Assembly (NCBI GenBank): GCA_905182985.1
Contig: CAJJDN010000013.1
Span: 582,516 to 646,515 of the forward strand
DNA length: 64,000 nucleotides
Origin: Paramecium sonneborni
Lineage: Eukaryota; Ciliophora; Oligohymenophorea; Peniculida; Parameciidae
Reading direction: 5' to 3'
Shown: one piece after another, positions 1 through 12,700 of the stretch
Layout of the letters: each line of letters opens with the position of its first letter
How positions within the stretch are numbered: the first letter of the stretch is position 1
Made by a program: the position numbers and the translations under genes
The notes under the pieces: generated by a model
What the model was told of the DNA's origin: nothing
The model's input: only the letters and a program-made list of their open reading frames with translations
The model's database searches: none

Positions 1-396
1 ATATTAACCTCCATATTCTTTTGAAATTTTCCTTCTATCGTCAATGTCTTATTTAAGGCTATTTATGGCTAATTCCATTGCAAAAACTAATACAAATTTT
101 CTAAAAGGCATTTCATCCTTCCAAGAATAAACTTTGTAAACTTAAATAACGTTTTAATGGTGTGTTATTGCTGAATACAAATTTAACTCTTAAATTGCCA
201 ACTCAAAAGCCTATTCACTAAGCTATAAAATTATGTACCTTTATGTTTCAATTATTTTCAAAGCATAATACCCTAATGGTAAGGACTTTAAAGCCTTTGC
301 TTTAAAAACCTTACCAAATGTTCCTTAACCAAGCAATACAGAATTTTTAAAATCAAAGTCTTCTTAAAATTCAACTTAAGTTGAAAACGATTACAT
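1..396 (-). CDS. Protein kinase, N-terminal part (runs off left edge)
   Basis: The reading frame starts at an ATG at 396 and is open to the window edge, using TAA/TAG as Gln. It shows kinase subdomain I (LGQGTFGKVFKAKA, about residues 20-33), the ATP-binding Lys in YYALKIIE about 15 residues later, then a helix-C-like stretch and a hinge-like segment ending FAMELAINSLKQ. This is the N-lobe of a Ser/Thr kinase; the catalytic loop lies outside the window. It is transcribed divergently from the kinase starting at 664, with about 267 bp between the start codons. The subfamily cannot be decided from this much sequence. Confidence 0.85.
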
Positions 397-663
397 AATA
401 TTATAATTAGTATATTTTTTTCAAAATAAATTCTTGTTGAATACATTTTTACAAATTATACCTTTCAAATTTAGAAAACTTTTTGGATTTCTTAAATCAA
501 TAATAAACATTCTAGTAAATGATTATGTCAAAATTATTTCATTTTAAATAAAGAGAAAACAAGTTAAATATTATTTTTTCATAAAAGGAAAAAATAGATA
601 TAGTCTTGGATCCATGATTACTAAATAAAAAGAGAATATAATATAAAATTTATTTAAATATCA

Positions 664-2152
664 ATGGATAAATTGATTGGCCATTATAGATTTAATATGA
701 ATCATCTTATAGGTAGGGGAGCATATGGTTCTGTTTTCAAAGGTAAAACATAGTCAGGATAACCAGTCGCAGTTAAAATGATAGACAAAAGAATGATTAA
801 TAAAGTAATTTCCATAAAATTGATCATTTTAAGGAGAATGAAAAACACTTAAAAAACGAAGTAGAATCTATGAGGACTTTAAATCATCCTAATATTGTTA
901 AATTTTTAGATTATTACGAAACATAAAATAATATATACATTATTTCTGAATATTGCGATGGAGGAGATTTAAGAGATTTAATAAAAAGAGGTAAATAAGA
1001 TGAAAACTTAGTAATCAGCATACTATAGCAAATTTTAAAAGGGTAAAGTCTAACATTATTGTTAGATATCGAGAGTTGTAAAATAAATCTATAATCCATA
1101 GAGATATAAAACCAGCTAATATCTTAATTCATTAGAACATTATTAAAATTGCAGATTTTGGGTTTTCTAAACGAATCAATTTTGAAAATGATCTAATGAA
1201 TAGTGTTGCAGGAACTCCTTTATACATGGCACCATAAACAGTTTTAAGATAGCCATATTCATCTAAATGTGACATTTGGTCACTTGGAATGATATTATAT
1301 GAGTTGATTTTTTAAAAGCCTCCAATTAAAGCATAGAATGTACTAGAATTATAAGAATAAATTAAAATGGCAATTGTTGTACCCAAAATTGACAATTCTC
1401 TTTTATAAGATTTAATTCAAAAATGTCTTTAAGTAAATGAAGATGAGCGTATTAGTTGGGATGAAATTTATAATCATGAATTGTTTTGTAAATATGACTA
1501 TTATATGCAATAAATTTAAAATATTGAAGAGGAAAAGGGTTAATAAATTAATGAATCTTAATCATAAAACAATCAAATAGAGTATCAAAAATTGATGATT
1601 AAAAACTATCTAGAAATAGAGTTCGAAAATAACTAAAAGCTATATTTAAATATTATAAATACTACAAGAAGCCTTTTTAACTTTAGTATATTTGTTAATG
1701 CACAATAAAGATAGTATTAATATGCTTAGCAATTAGCTTAATTTATTCAAAATTGTGCATTCTATCATCTTAATCTAATCGATTAATCTGTGCTATTTAA
1801 GGAATTCGACAAATTTATAATAACAGAAAAAGGTGTATATTGTCTTTAATAGCTTTAATTTCTGAAGTAAATGATCTAAGAAAAAAATATATTAGCTCTT
1901 ACCTGTACTTTTAATTAGATTGATTTTAATGAATTGCAAAAATTTCTGGAATATGCTATCATTTAAATAACTTCACAATCCGCCTAAATGAATCATCCAA
2001 AATTATGTTTTATTCTGATGTCTAAATATATTATTGAAATGATAAAGTATGAAAATGAAAACCCAAATAAACATTTGTTTTAATTAATTGATATTGCTTA
2101 AATAGATATACTAACAGATCAAGAATTGGCATATAGGATTAACTGTATTTGA
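664..2152 (+). CDS. Ser/Thr protein kinase, ULK/ATG1-like
   Basis: The product is about 478 aa to the first in-frame TGA. Two introns are supported by frame: 29 nt after MIDKRMINK and 23 nt (gtaaagtctaacattattgttag) just before YRELQNKSIIHRDIKP. The kinase domain fills the N-terminal half: GRGAYGSVF (glycine loop), VAVKMI (Lys), HRDIKPANIL (catalytic loop), ADFGFSK (metal-binding DFG) and DIWSLGMILYE. ADFGFS and the compact domain resemble ULK/ATG1 kinases. The usual APE Glu is Gln here (MAPQ). The C-terminal half is helical and Gln-rich with no domain I recognise. Coding-like sequence continues in the same frame after the stop to a second TGA at 2540-2542, so the true C-terminus is uncertain. 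Confidence 0.85.
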
Positions 2153-2674
2153 CAATTTAGATATTAAATAATCAAAATACTATTATTTCAAATTTAGTCT
2201 TTATGGATTAATATAAATTATAATTAAAAGTCATTTTATTTGTCATTAATGATAACTTTTCTTTATTACTAAAATAATTAAAATACTATATCATAAGACT
2301 TCAAAGTTGATTTATTAAAAATTTTACAATTTTTAATAGTATCTTGGTAGTCATTAATCAAAAATCAATTTTTAACAAAGGAATCTTTACTATAATAATT
2401 CTAAAATTTTGTATATATTTTTAATTTGTTCAAAAAACTATAATTAGATCTCTATTTTAAATTTTTTGATTGTTTTTTTAAGTCAACTTTATTAAGTTTA
2501 TTGATGTAAATTGTAAAATTTCCAGTTGAAAACAGATTTTGAATATTTCTATTCTGAAATTTTTGATGTATCTAATCTTATTCTGATTTGATAAATCTTA
2601 TTCCGATTTGATAAATCATTATTCGTTTAAACTTAAATAATATTGAAACAATAATAATATTTGATCTATATCAA
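2153..2674. other. Post-kinase region with coding-like remnant and a 20-bp tandem repeat
   Basis: After the kinase TGA, the same frame stays open to a TGA at 2540-2542. From about 2290 it reads like protein (for example LLKILQFLIVSWQSLIKN). Between 2135 and 2230 the protein-like reading lies in the +1 frame, so two opposing frame changes, or an unrecognised intron, would be needed to join it to the kinase. At 2574-2613 a 20-bp unit (aatcttattctgatttgata) occurs twice in tandem with one mismatch. Confidence 0.4.
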
Positions 2675-3217
2675 ATGGGAGGAATATGTTAGAAGTAAAT
2701 AAGCATTGAAGAATATTAAAACAATAAATCGAAACAACCTAAAATCTATATAAAAGGACCACCTAAAATTCAAAAGCTTATTCCAATAAAAAACTTATAC
2801 TTTCAAGGTGATGAAATTACTATAGAGAAAGAATAATATATCTCATTATCAAAACTTATATCTAAAGAAAAGGAATAAGCTATTACAGAATAAAAATTAG
2901 CTGTAAAGGATGTTAAAATTTCTTTAGAAGAAGAGATTCTCTATCGTTAAGAGAGTGATTAATAAGAGCAGTAAAACAACTCAAAGTAAGAAGTAAATAG
3001 TCAAAAAAATTAAGTAAAGGGTTCATAAAATGATATAACTAAACATAAATCGATTCTGAAAAATAAAATTAACAATGGATCCAACCCTTAAAGTCCAAAA
3101 AATTAATTAAAAGATTCTTAAACTTTTGGCTCATAAAGATCTATAAAAAAGGTAACTTTCGATAAAAAGCAGAAAGTAGCTTACAGTAGTTTTAGAAAGA
3201 TAAAACTTGATTAATGA
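2675..3217 (+). CDS. Small MGGIC-terminus protein, unknown function
   Basis: This is an intronless frame of 180 codons plus TGA. The protein begins MGGICQK. Gly2 followed by Cys5 is the pattern expected for N-myristoylation plus palmitoylation, so membrane attachment is inferred. The rest is lysine- and glutamine-rich and looks disordered, with a basic C-terminus (RSIKKVTFDKKQKVAYSS, then FRKIKLDQ). No domain is recognised. Lys/Gln/Asn/Ser-rich composition is normal for this genome. Confidence 0.7.
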
Positions 3218-3308
3218 ACTCATATTTACTATTTTGTTTATATTCATTCATGCAAGTTTTTTTATAAATAATTTATTTATTTGCTCAAATATATAGATAT
3301 ATAGATAT

Positions 3309-5094
3309 ATGAGTTAAAAAGATGAAAAAGAATAATAAAAAGAAGATTAAAATATAGAGAATGAAAATGAGAATGATGATAAAACAGGAGTATAATAAAA
3401 TTAGTCTCTTAATGATGGAACCATATAAGATAATTCAAGAATAGATGTCCCAATTGTTGAATTAAAGAACTCAAATGAAGAATAGAATTAAGAGTAAGCC
3501 AAGATATTAAAAGAAGAATCAAATATAGCTACACCAACAAGAACTTCTTAACATGAAGCATCTCCAGTTGTATAAAGAGATTAAATTTAATCTCAAGAAA
3601 AAGATTAGTAATAAATTGATAACACAGAATTTAAGTAAGATGAATAAAATGATTAAAACAGAGAAATAGTTAATTAATAAGAAAATACTGAAGAAAAAAT
3701 AAATCAAAATACTGAAGAAAAAATAAATGATGTAGATAATCATGAAGATTAAAAGGATAATTTATCAGAAAATCATTCAAAAGATCAAAGTGAAAAGAAA
3801 GAATTAGTTGAACCAGAAGAATTTTAAAATTCTTTTCATTCATAGCAATATTCTTAAAAATCAAATAAATCAACATTATCTGAAAAAATAACTTTTTTAC
3901 AATCTGCCTTATAGATGAAAGATGAACTAATCTTAACATTATAAGATGAAATTTCAGTTTTAAAATAATCTTAATAAGATAAATAAGAGCATATAGAAAC
4001 TTTGGAAAAAAAACATGAGGAAAAATTAGAAAAACTTTTTAAAAAAGTTGAAGAATTAGAAAAACTTCTCAAAGAAAAAGAAAATGATATAGAATAATAT
4101 CGTAATGGAAATTAGACTTTGCATTTGTAAGATTTATCAGTCATATCAGTATAAAAAAATGATAATAACATTAAATCAAATGTAAATGATAAAAAGGATG
4201 TTACTATTTTTGAAGTTCTTAATGAAAAGTAAACAACTGCAGATTTATCAGAACTTGGAAATAATTTTTGGTTAATATCAGCAGAAAGAAAAATTCAAAA
4301 AAATAATCCTTTATATAAAGATTATTTTCCTAAAGATCCAGAACCTGAATAACCTAAAAATAAAATCGTTATAAATCATCCAACTAAAAAATATGATAAA
4401 TCATATTGGTTTAAATATGTCGAAATTAAAAAACCTCCTCGATATAATCATAATATTTAATTACCAAAATTACCAGAATTAAATCATTAATATTAATAAA
4501 ATGATCCAAAGATATTATCTAAATAACTTTAATAAAATTAAGAAATACAATAACAAATAATTTAGTCAATTTAATAATAAACACCTTTAAATTTTTCTTA
4601 AACATCATAAAATAAGGTAAATCCAGTATCTTAATCTATTCCTTTTAGCCAAAAATTATTAGCTAATAACCAAAGAAATGGTAGCTAATAATAAAAGTAA
4701 ATTATTGTATAAAATTAGTAATAATTTAATTAAAAATAAAATGTATGCATCATAACCTACTATTTTAAAGGCACAATAAGTTTCATTTGACTAGGAAGAT
4801 TTTTTGGCCGAATAAGAAATTGAATAAATGTTTGCTTAGTAATCTCCACCAAAAAAATAAAAAATTGATTGGGATTTATAACCAATGAAAAATTATATGA
4901 TCGTTTAACATACTAATTCCTCTTAAGTTATAGAATAAAAAGAAAAGTTTCCAATTTTATCCCAAAAACTCTCATACGTAAATCAATACTCTCATAAAAA
5001 AGAAATGTATTAATTTTTAGTATAATTATTAGCTCAAGATTAAATGAATCATAAAATTAAAATAGAACTAAATTATCAAAAAATTATTGATTGA
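3309..5094 (+). CDS. Coiled-coil protein, unknown function
   Basis: About 587 aa. The first third is acidic and rich in Gln, Glu and Asn. Residues about 195-265 form a likely coiled coil with heptad-like Leu/Lys/Glu spacing (EKLFKKVEELEKLLKEKEND). A more conserved-looking block follows (NNFWLISAERKIQKNNPLY, KYDKSYWFKYVEIKKPP). One 22-nt intron at 4697-4718 (gtaaattattgtataaaattag) has perfect GTA/TAG ends and joins two otherwise separate frames, which is why the C-terminal part beginning MYASQP is placed in this gene. No family is recognised. Confidence 0.75.
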
Positions 5095-5319
5095 AACAAA
5101 ACAATTTTAAATTTATTATTATAAGTTAAAATTATGAGAAAATCTCTAAATTAAGTTATTTAATCTATATTGTTAAGTTATTTAATCTTCAAATTTAGTA
5201 GAACATGAAAAAATAATTTCTAAATTATTATTAAATGATCTCTAAAAAAAAGCTTAGAATTTATTTTATAAAGTATTAATACTTAATAATATAAATAAAA
5301 TATTATAATTTTTGTTTTC

Positions 5320-7016
5320 ATGTAAGAACCGAAACGAACTAGAATTATTTGCTCTGTAAGTGAAAATTGTTCTAATTATGATTTATTAAGAAACATGGTT
5401 GAAGCAGGATGCAATGCTTTTACGTAGAAAATTAGTTTGATTATTTTAGTATTAATATGGCTTATATAAAAAATAAAGAGAGCTTATAAATATTAAATAA
5501 TAATAGATGTTAATTAGAAGCAGAGTTTAAAACAAAAATACCTATAAATTTAATATTAAGAGGACAAGTAATAAGAGTTGGATAATTATAAGACTCTGAA
5601 ACATTAATAGAAGTAAATAATTAATCAAATTTGAGGAAGGAAATATTGTGTATTTGACTTCAGATTAACATAAAGTAGGAAATAATTAATTTATTCCTAT
5701 AGATTCAAATGAATTTCTTGAAAAATTAAATATAAATGATAAATTAGCTATAGATTATGGTCATATAATATTAGAATTGATAGATATTAAATTGTTCGAA
5801 TAGTAATAATTATGAATTATATTTAGAATTTATGAAAAAATTGGTATAGATTAAATGTGTTTATTAAGTGGAGTGAAAATATATATTTGCAAATGTTGTA
5901 AGAGTGGAATTTTAAAATCATTTAAACCAATATCAATATTTATAGAAAATAAGAATTAAAAGGAAGAAGAGTAATCAGAATAAATATCATTAACAGAGTA
6001 AGATATTTTAGATATAGATCATGCTTGTGAATGTAATTTTGATAGCATAACATTTTCAAAAGTAAATTCAACATATGATATAAGAAAAGTATTTTTGATT
6101 TTAATCATAGGTAAAAGAAAGATTAGAATAGAATTATCCTCATATTTAAGTATATGCAAGGATAGCTGAAAAGCTTAGAGAAGAATAATTAGAAGAAATA
6201 ATAAATTTATCAGATGGATGTATTATAGCAAGATCACATATTTCAATGACATAACCAGTAGAGGATGTTGTAAAATATTAAACACAAATAATATCATGTT
6301 GTAGAAAATTATTTAAACCTGTATTTATTATTGTTATTTATAGGTCTTTGTATCAACATACATATTGGAATCTATGAGTGTTTAAATAAAACCTTCATTT
6401 GCAGATATGGGAGACATATCAAATATTGTAAAATAATATATTGATGGAATATTATTATCTGGAGAAACTAGTTTTGGAAAATTTCCAGTTTTAATTGTTT
6501 AAACTCTTAATAAAATTTGTAGAAAAATAGAAAAAAAACTACTTTAAGAACTTTTTGACCAACCTTAATAAAGGGATCAATATTAAGTAAATTTTACTGG
6601 ATAACCTATTGCTACTGTTATTGCTAAATCTTGTGTTGAAATGGCTTATATGTAATAGATTTTAATTATCAAAGTTTATAAGCAAAAGCTATTTTAATGT
6701 TAACTCGTAGAATATAAACTACATTAAAACTATCAAAATTAAGAGCTTCTTGTAAAATTATTTCAATTAGCGATAATGAATAAATTTGTAGATGTTTAAA
6801 TTACATCAATAATGTATAATCAGAATTAGTAAATGGATTTGCTAATTAAGAAGAGTAATTAAATTTATAATTTATTAAAGAATTATTCAAGAATGTATTA
6901 ATAGATTGATTGATAAAAATTTACTATAACCTAAAGATTTTATTGTTGTTATTACAGGAATGGTGGTTTAGAATAAGGATTGGCATATAAATTAGATGAA
7001 AGTTCTGGAGATATGA
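5320..7016 (+). CDS. Pyruvate-kinase-like protein with degenerate active site
   Basis: Removing seven short introns (22-26 nt: 26, 23, 24, 22, 23, 23, 26) gives one continuous 509-aa frame. The fold signature is clear: RTRIICSV at the N-terminus, NMVEAGCNAF, LILRGQVIRVG, KSGILKSFKPI at the end of the B domain, LTEQDILDID, YARIAEKLREEQLEEIINLSDG, ILESM, LLSGETSFGKFPV and a complete C-terminal domain. The catalytic motifs of true pyruvate kinases are replaced: RLNFSHG reads TINMAYI, DTKGPE reads LILRGQ, the KIEN lysine/glutamate segment reads ARIAEK, and ARGDLG reads ARSHIS. The protein is therefore probably not an active glycolytic enzyme. The intact intron/exon structure argues for an expressed pseudoenzyme rather than a dead gene. 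Confidence 0.8.
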
Positions 7017-7085
7017 ATAAATATATATTAATTGTAGCTTTTTATTAATTAGTATATATATTTCAATAATTATAAAATATAAAAT

Positions 7086-7793
7086 TCAATTCATGTTGTT
7101 CTATATTAAATTATCTTCTTTTAATTCTTCTTAATCATGTTATTAATGTTATCTTTATAATAATTGAGGTTGTCTTTCATTCATAACAAAATTATCAAAT
7201 TACTAAAAGAATAATATATATATTTAAGAATAATACCTTATTTCCATCAACATTGGTTTCTTTCATTTTTCTTTTGGCATTCATCGTAGGATCTCTACTT
7301 TCATATTGCTCTTAACCACTTGATTATACATAGATGAAATAAGAAATTGCAATATGATATGAATTTCTTTTTAATTATGCAGTATTGTATTAATTTCTAG
7401 AAATAATTTGCTAGTAATAACTGTGTTATTTACAAATTATGAGGGCATATTATAAATTTGGGTATAGGATAACTATTAATATGATGGATGATTAAAATAG
7501 GGTTAAGTTTAAAAAGTAACTTAAGAGTAAATTGGTTCTTTTTTAAAATTGTAGAGGTCATTTTTCTTTAAATCCTATTATTATGGTTTTTTTTGTTGTG
7601 GCTTTTTTGTTTAAACATTCGATTATTATTTATTTTTTGTAGGGACAGTTTTTTGAATTTTTTTATTAGCAACTTAGGTTTATTATGATATAAATTAAGT
7701 ACTTTTATTTATATCAGATATCAAGGAGTAAAAATTCTTAACTACTTCTTTAAAATCTCCATCATCATAAATCTTTCTTCTTCTACTCCTCAT
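7086..7793 (-). CDS. Unknown Gln/Lys-rich protein
   Basis: About 216 aa, starting MRSRRRKIYDDGDFKEVVKN. A 23-nt intron (7411-7433) and a 34-nt intron (7203-7236) are needed to keep the frame; both have GTA...TAG ends. The middle is basic and Gln-rich (QTKKPQQKKPQQQD), and the C-terminus is Gln/Glu-rich. No domain, signal peptide or membrane segment is visible. It ends about 70 bp from the end of the pyruvate-kinase-like gene, in convergent orientation. Function unknown. Confidence 0.65.
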
Positions 7794-8023
7794 ACACTAA
7801 TGTTAATTTAAGGTTTACATATCTATTTACTATTAAATTAGGATTGTTCGAACTATCTATACAATTTTCACTATCAACTTGCATTTGTGTAATTTAAAGA
7901 GATAATTACTATAATTATATTAATCTATAGTAATATGATAAAAAAGTATGTTAATTATGTAATATAAATTAATAATTATAAATGACTATTATATTAAAAT
8001 AACAAATAGTATCCAAATAAACT

Positions 8024-9277
8024 TCATTCAATACAATACATTTTTTCAACTGCTTCAACAATTGTTTAAAATTAATCAATTTAATCTAATTTAAAATATT
8101 CCTTTAATAAAATTCGAACATCATCTAAAGGTAAAACTTTATGAATTAAAAACCTATATAATTTAATTAATTGATTATCTTATTTATCATCATAAAAGGA
8201 GATAATAGGTATACCATTTTCTAATTGATGACTAAAATAAATCAATTTTATTACACAAAACTATATGATGCATTATCAACTATCACTATATCTTTTAAAT
8301 CTCTATCAATAACTTCTAAATTTTTAATATAATAAGTAGAATTTTCATCAGTAACACAACTATCTCTAAAAATCCTCCTTTTAACTCTTTATTATGGATC
8401 TAAATGATTGATAACCTTTAAATTATATAATATGATACTTCATTAGCATAACATTCATGAGAAGCTGTAAAAATCATGACTTCACATACATCACTTAATA
8501 ATTTTATCATCTTTTCAGCAAAAGGTCTAATATTGATTCCAGCATTAACTTTCTCTCCGTTTGGAAATGTTATAGGTAATACTATTTATGAACACATACT
8601 CTCTTCTTCATTACAATGTACTAATGTTTCATCTAAATCAAAAATTACTGTCTTCTTAACTATATATATAAATTATAACTTTATTTACATTTCAAATTTT
8701 GAGGATAGGGTTCTAATTTTATTTTTTTTTCTTATATTTATTTGTCTTCAGCTTAAAAAAATTACACCTATTTTATTGTTGGTATAAAATTATAAGAATT
8801 AACAAAATTATCTCTAAATAACTTAGAAAAACTAACTGTTTCATCCTAAAATGCTGTAATTAAATCATCAATATAATATCTATTTGATTAGATTTTTTAT
8901 ATTGTATTTTAATGATTTTAAATTTTATTATTAATACCATGAATACCAATATCATCGCTATTTTTATCCATTCTTGTAACAACTTTCTATAACTAATTAT
9001 TATTTTTTTTCTTTCCAAAATTATTTGGTTAGGTTATCTATGATTTTTCTGGAATTTTTATTAATGGATTTGGTTTTGTTTCTGTTAAATTAGATTAAGG
9101 CTGACTCATTTATTTAACTGGCTATTCTGATGCTTTTTTTTCTTATGTTTATCCTCTACATTAATTATAATTTTGACGATAAGAAGGTTGATGTATTCTA
9201 ATATTTTTAATTGTTAATTACGAATAAGGCTGTTAAGAATTACTTGCTTAAATTATATTATACAAGTGTCTTGACAT
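8024..9277 (-). CDS. SCP/FCP1-type (HAD) protein phosphatase
   Basis: About 392 aa after removing three introns (29, 23 and 23 nt). The N-terminal ~200 residues are Gln/Asn-rich and unstructured. The catalytic domain follows: FDLDETLVHC carries the DxDxT nucleophile motif of the FCP1/SCP (NIF) family, VMIFTASHECYANEV matches the family's FTAS.xxYA motif, RIFRDSCV matches the R-x-x-CV segment, and KDIVIVDNASYSF supplies the second acidic motif. Such enzymes dephosphorylate Ser/Thr, classically in the RNA polymerase II CTD; the substrate here is unknown. The start at 9277 gives the longest frame beginning with Met. Confidence 0.9.
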
Positions 9278-9774
9278 TGATGATTTTCACTTAATAAAAT
9301 TATTTACTATAATCATAATTTTAAAAAATTCATAATAAATAATAAATATATTATTACCATCTAATACAAATTTAATTCTTTGTCACACTAATTTTATTTC
9401 TAAATTCCAAACCAACGAAATTAAAGCTATATACAGAAAATTATTATGTATCTTATAAAATACAGAATTACTTTTCTTCTTTAAATTAGAATAAAATTTA
9501 TTAATTATTATTTATACTTAAAGATTCTTATCTTAAAAATAAATATTTACATTTATTTTGAATAATTATTCATACCTAGTTTCTTTTTAGTTTTTTATAA
9601 TTAAATTAATTAAATATTTATAGATAAATAAAAAAGATAAACAAAATCTAAATTCAATCAGAATGAAGAATAGAGCAAAATAATTAAATAAAATGATATC
9701 AACAATTAGGTATGTAGATATTTTTTATGATATTAATAGTTTTATTTGAATTAATGCCAATTTTAATGTATAAA
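9278..9774. other. Intergenic, no gene seen
   Basis: AT-rich stretch between the phosphatase start and the end of the cysteine-rich membrane protein gene. I see no supported coding frame, RNA gene or repeat. Confidence 0.5.
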
Positions 9775-12700
9775 TCAATTAATCCTAAAATTCATAAAGT
9801 TAAATTTTGCTTTCTATTAAGAACTAACTTAGGCTAAGTCTATAAAAATATTCTATTCAAAAGGATGTTAAGGTTATTCAATTTATTTTTTCTTTTAACA
9901 AATTCTAGACATCTTAAATTTAATAAATATAACCCTAAATTATTAATATAAGTCTATAATGAGACCTAAGCATAACATTATAGTATAAATTCCAACATGA
10001 ACATAGGATAGTTTTTCAATTATATCTTAGTCAACTATTTAAAAAATATCTTGAGCATAATAAAATAAAATTAATGTTAAGGATAGACTAAGTCCTACAT
10101 CCTAAGTAATTCCTTTTATGGATTATAAGATATTTAAATTAGGATTCTAAAATATTTAAATTAACGATGATATAATCTAAATCGAAATTAGAAAAGTGAT
10201 TTAATAAATAGCAAAATCATAAAATAAAATCAAAGCTCCCATAAAAAATATTCTTCGTAAAGGTTATAGAAATTAAATTTATCTATTAATTTGATTGTTT
10301 TGATTAATTCCTTCATATAAAGAACCAAATTAGGATTCAAACTCTTTAGATTTTAATTGATAATAAGGTACTTTTAATGAAGCAGATAAAATAAAGAGTA
10401 TAAGAATTTAAATTAAAAGTAGAAATATAGCAACAATGAATGATATGTAATCTACTAAATTAGGATTCTAATTCCAAAGCCAACAATAGGCTGATGTGAA
10501 AATAGAAAAGTTTAAATCATAGAGACTGGATAAATAAATTCTAAGAATGATATTATGAAAGAAATTTTAATGATATTTTAAACTGACTTAATGAATTAAG
10601 TATAATAATTTACACATTAAATAAGTAATACCATGATATTTATCTTAAGGAGAAAAGGATAATATATTCAACTTTTTAATCAATATATTATGAATAATAA
10701 ATAGATTGATTTTAGCTATGATAAATAACATAAAAGGTGTAATCCAGAGCACAGCAATAGAACTTAGATTGATTAATAAATTATATTCTACTTATTTTTC
10801 AATAATTAAAGGATAATCTTTATTTTATTGATAATCTATATTTTGAATAAGATCAAATTAAAAATAGTTATTTGTAAATTCAAATCTAGCAAATTCAAAA
10901 ATTTCTAAGAATTTGTTATGCATATAAGGAAAGTTAACATTAATAAATGTGAAATAAGATAGAATTTATAAATTATCTAAGACATTCCAATAAAATTCTA
11001 AGCTTCCCATAAGTAATCCTAAAATAGAAACACCTCCAAATATAAATAGTACAGAAGAAGCGAATTATTTTGATGCCTTTGAGGTACTTAAAGTATCTTA
11101 GCCTAATTTAATGTATTAAGTCAATTCTACAGATAGATTGGTTGTTTTTAATGGAAACTAATCAACTACATCTTTTATGATATAAGTTGTAAAGTCTACT
11201 TGAAACAAAATTTTAGAAATAGTTTAATAGAATTATAAATCTATTTATACTTTTTCTAAATAACCATCAAAATTTAAAAGAGCAGTCAAATTAATAGTGT
11301 AACTAGATGCAGTTTGATTAAGTAAACTAAATTACCATTAATTTATAATAGATATATTTGGTATTCTCATAAGCTTATTAAAAATAAGATATCCCTATCT
11401 TTGAGATTAATAAAAATCTTGAACTCTATCAAAAGTAATAGTAGCAATAGGTATATTTAATTTATGACAAAAGCTTATTGTATTAATTTATTAAGTGCAA
11501 TCCCAATCTTCTTCAATTATACATTTTTATGAGCATCCATCATTATTGATAGTATTACCATCATCACATTATTCATCATTTTTTTTCATTCCATCTCCAC
11601 ATTTTGAAACACATTTATCTTTGCCAGTATATAATCCTTAAATTTCTTCACAAAATGTACATTTTTATCCCAATTCATAATGAATATCTTTAAAACAAGA
11701 TAAACAATCCTTTTGTTATGGTCCAGAACACTCTTTACAATGAAAACTAAGAAAAATATAATTATTAAATTACTCGCATTTTTAACAGTCAAAACTTGGA
11801 GTCATAAAATATCCACTTTAACAATTTAAACATTTATATTTATTACAATTTTTACAAAATTCAATACATTAAGTACATTTAGTCATTAAAATTGAAATAT
11901 GTAATTTTGTATTAGAAATAGATTCACAGTAATATCCTTCTTCTATTTTACATTAATTAGAACAACCATCTCTATCAAAATTATTGTAATCATCACATTA
12001 TTCATTTTTTTAAATAATTCCGTTTCCACATTAAATAGTTTAACATTATTCTATTTCAATAGAACAATAAACACATTAACCATTTTGAAAATAATAATTT
12101 TTTTAACAAACACATTTATTAAATAAAAGTTAAAAATTCTTAGATTCATCACAAGTAAGGCAATTATATTCATTAGAACCAATACAAGTTTTACATTTGA
12201 AATGACATTAAACACAACCTTATTCTGATTCAAAATAAAATCCATCTGGACATATACAATCTGGTGGTGGAGTAGAAATACTCATATTGCATTCAATACA
12301 AGTATAACTATTATTTTAACATGATTTGCATTTTTTATTACACTCTTGACAGATTTATTATTCATTTTCAAAATATCCAACTTAACAATTACAATTAGGA
12401 GGATTTATTCTCATAAAAGAACATTATAAACAATTGTTAGAGGATAATTCACAAAGTTTACACTTTTTATCACAATCCTTACATGGAGTAAATAGATTCA
12501 ACTCATAAGTTCCATCTGGACATATACATTTTTATGGTAAAATTCTATTAAATTTGCAAGATGTACAATTATCATCTTTATATCTACAAGTAGAACATTA
12601 ACTAGCACAAATTTGACACTCATATGAATTAGGTAAATTGAAATATCCTATTTAACAATAACATATATTATTGATTAATTGCATTTAATCAGAGCAATCT

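Noticed and set aside
5320..7016. Pyruvate kinase pseudogene with many frameshifts
   Set aside because: Every apparent frameshift disappears when seven 22-26-nt introns with proper ends are removed; the remaining oddity is the lost active site, not a broken frame.
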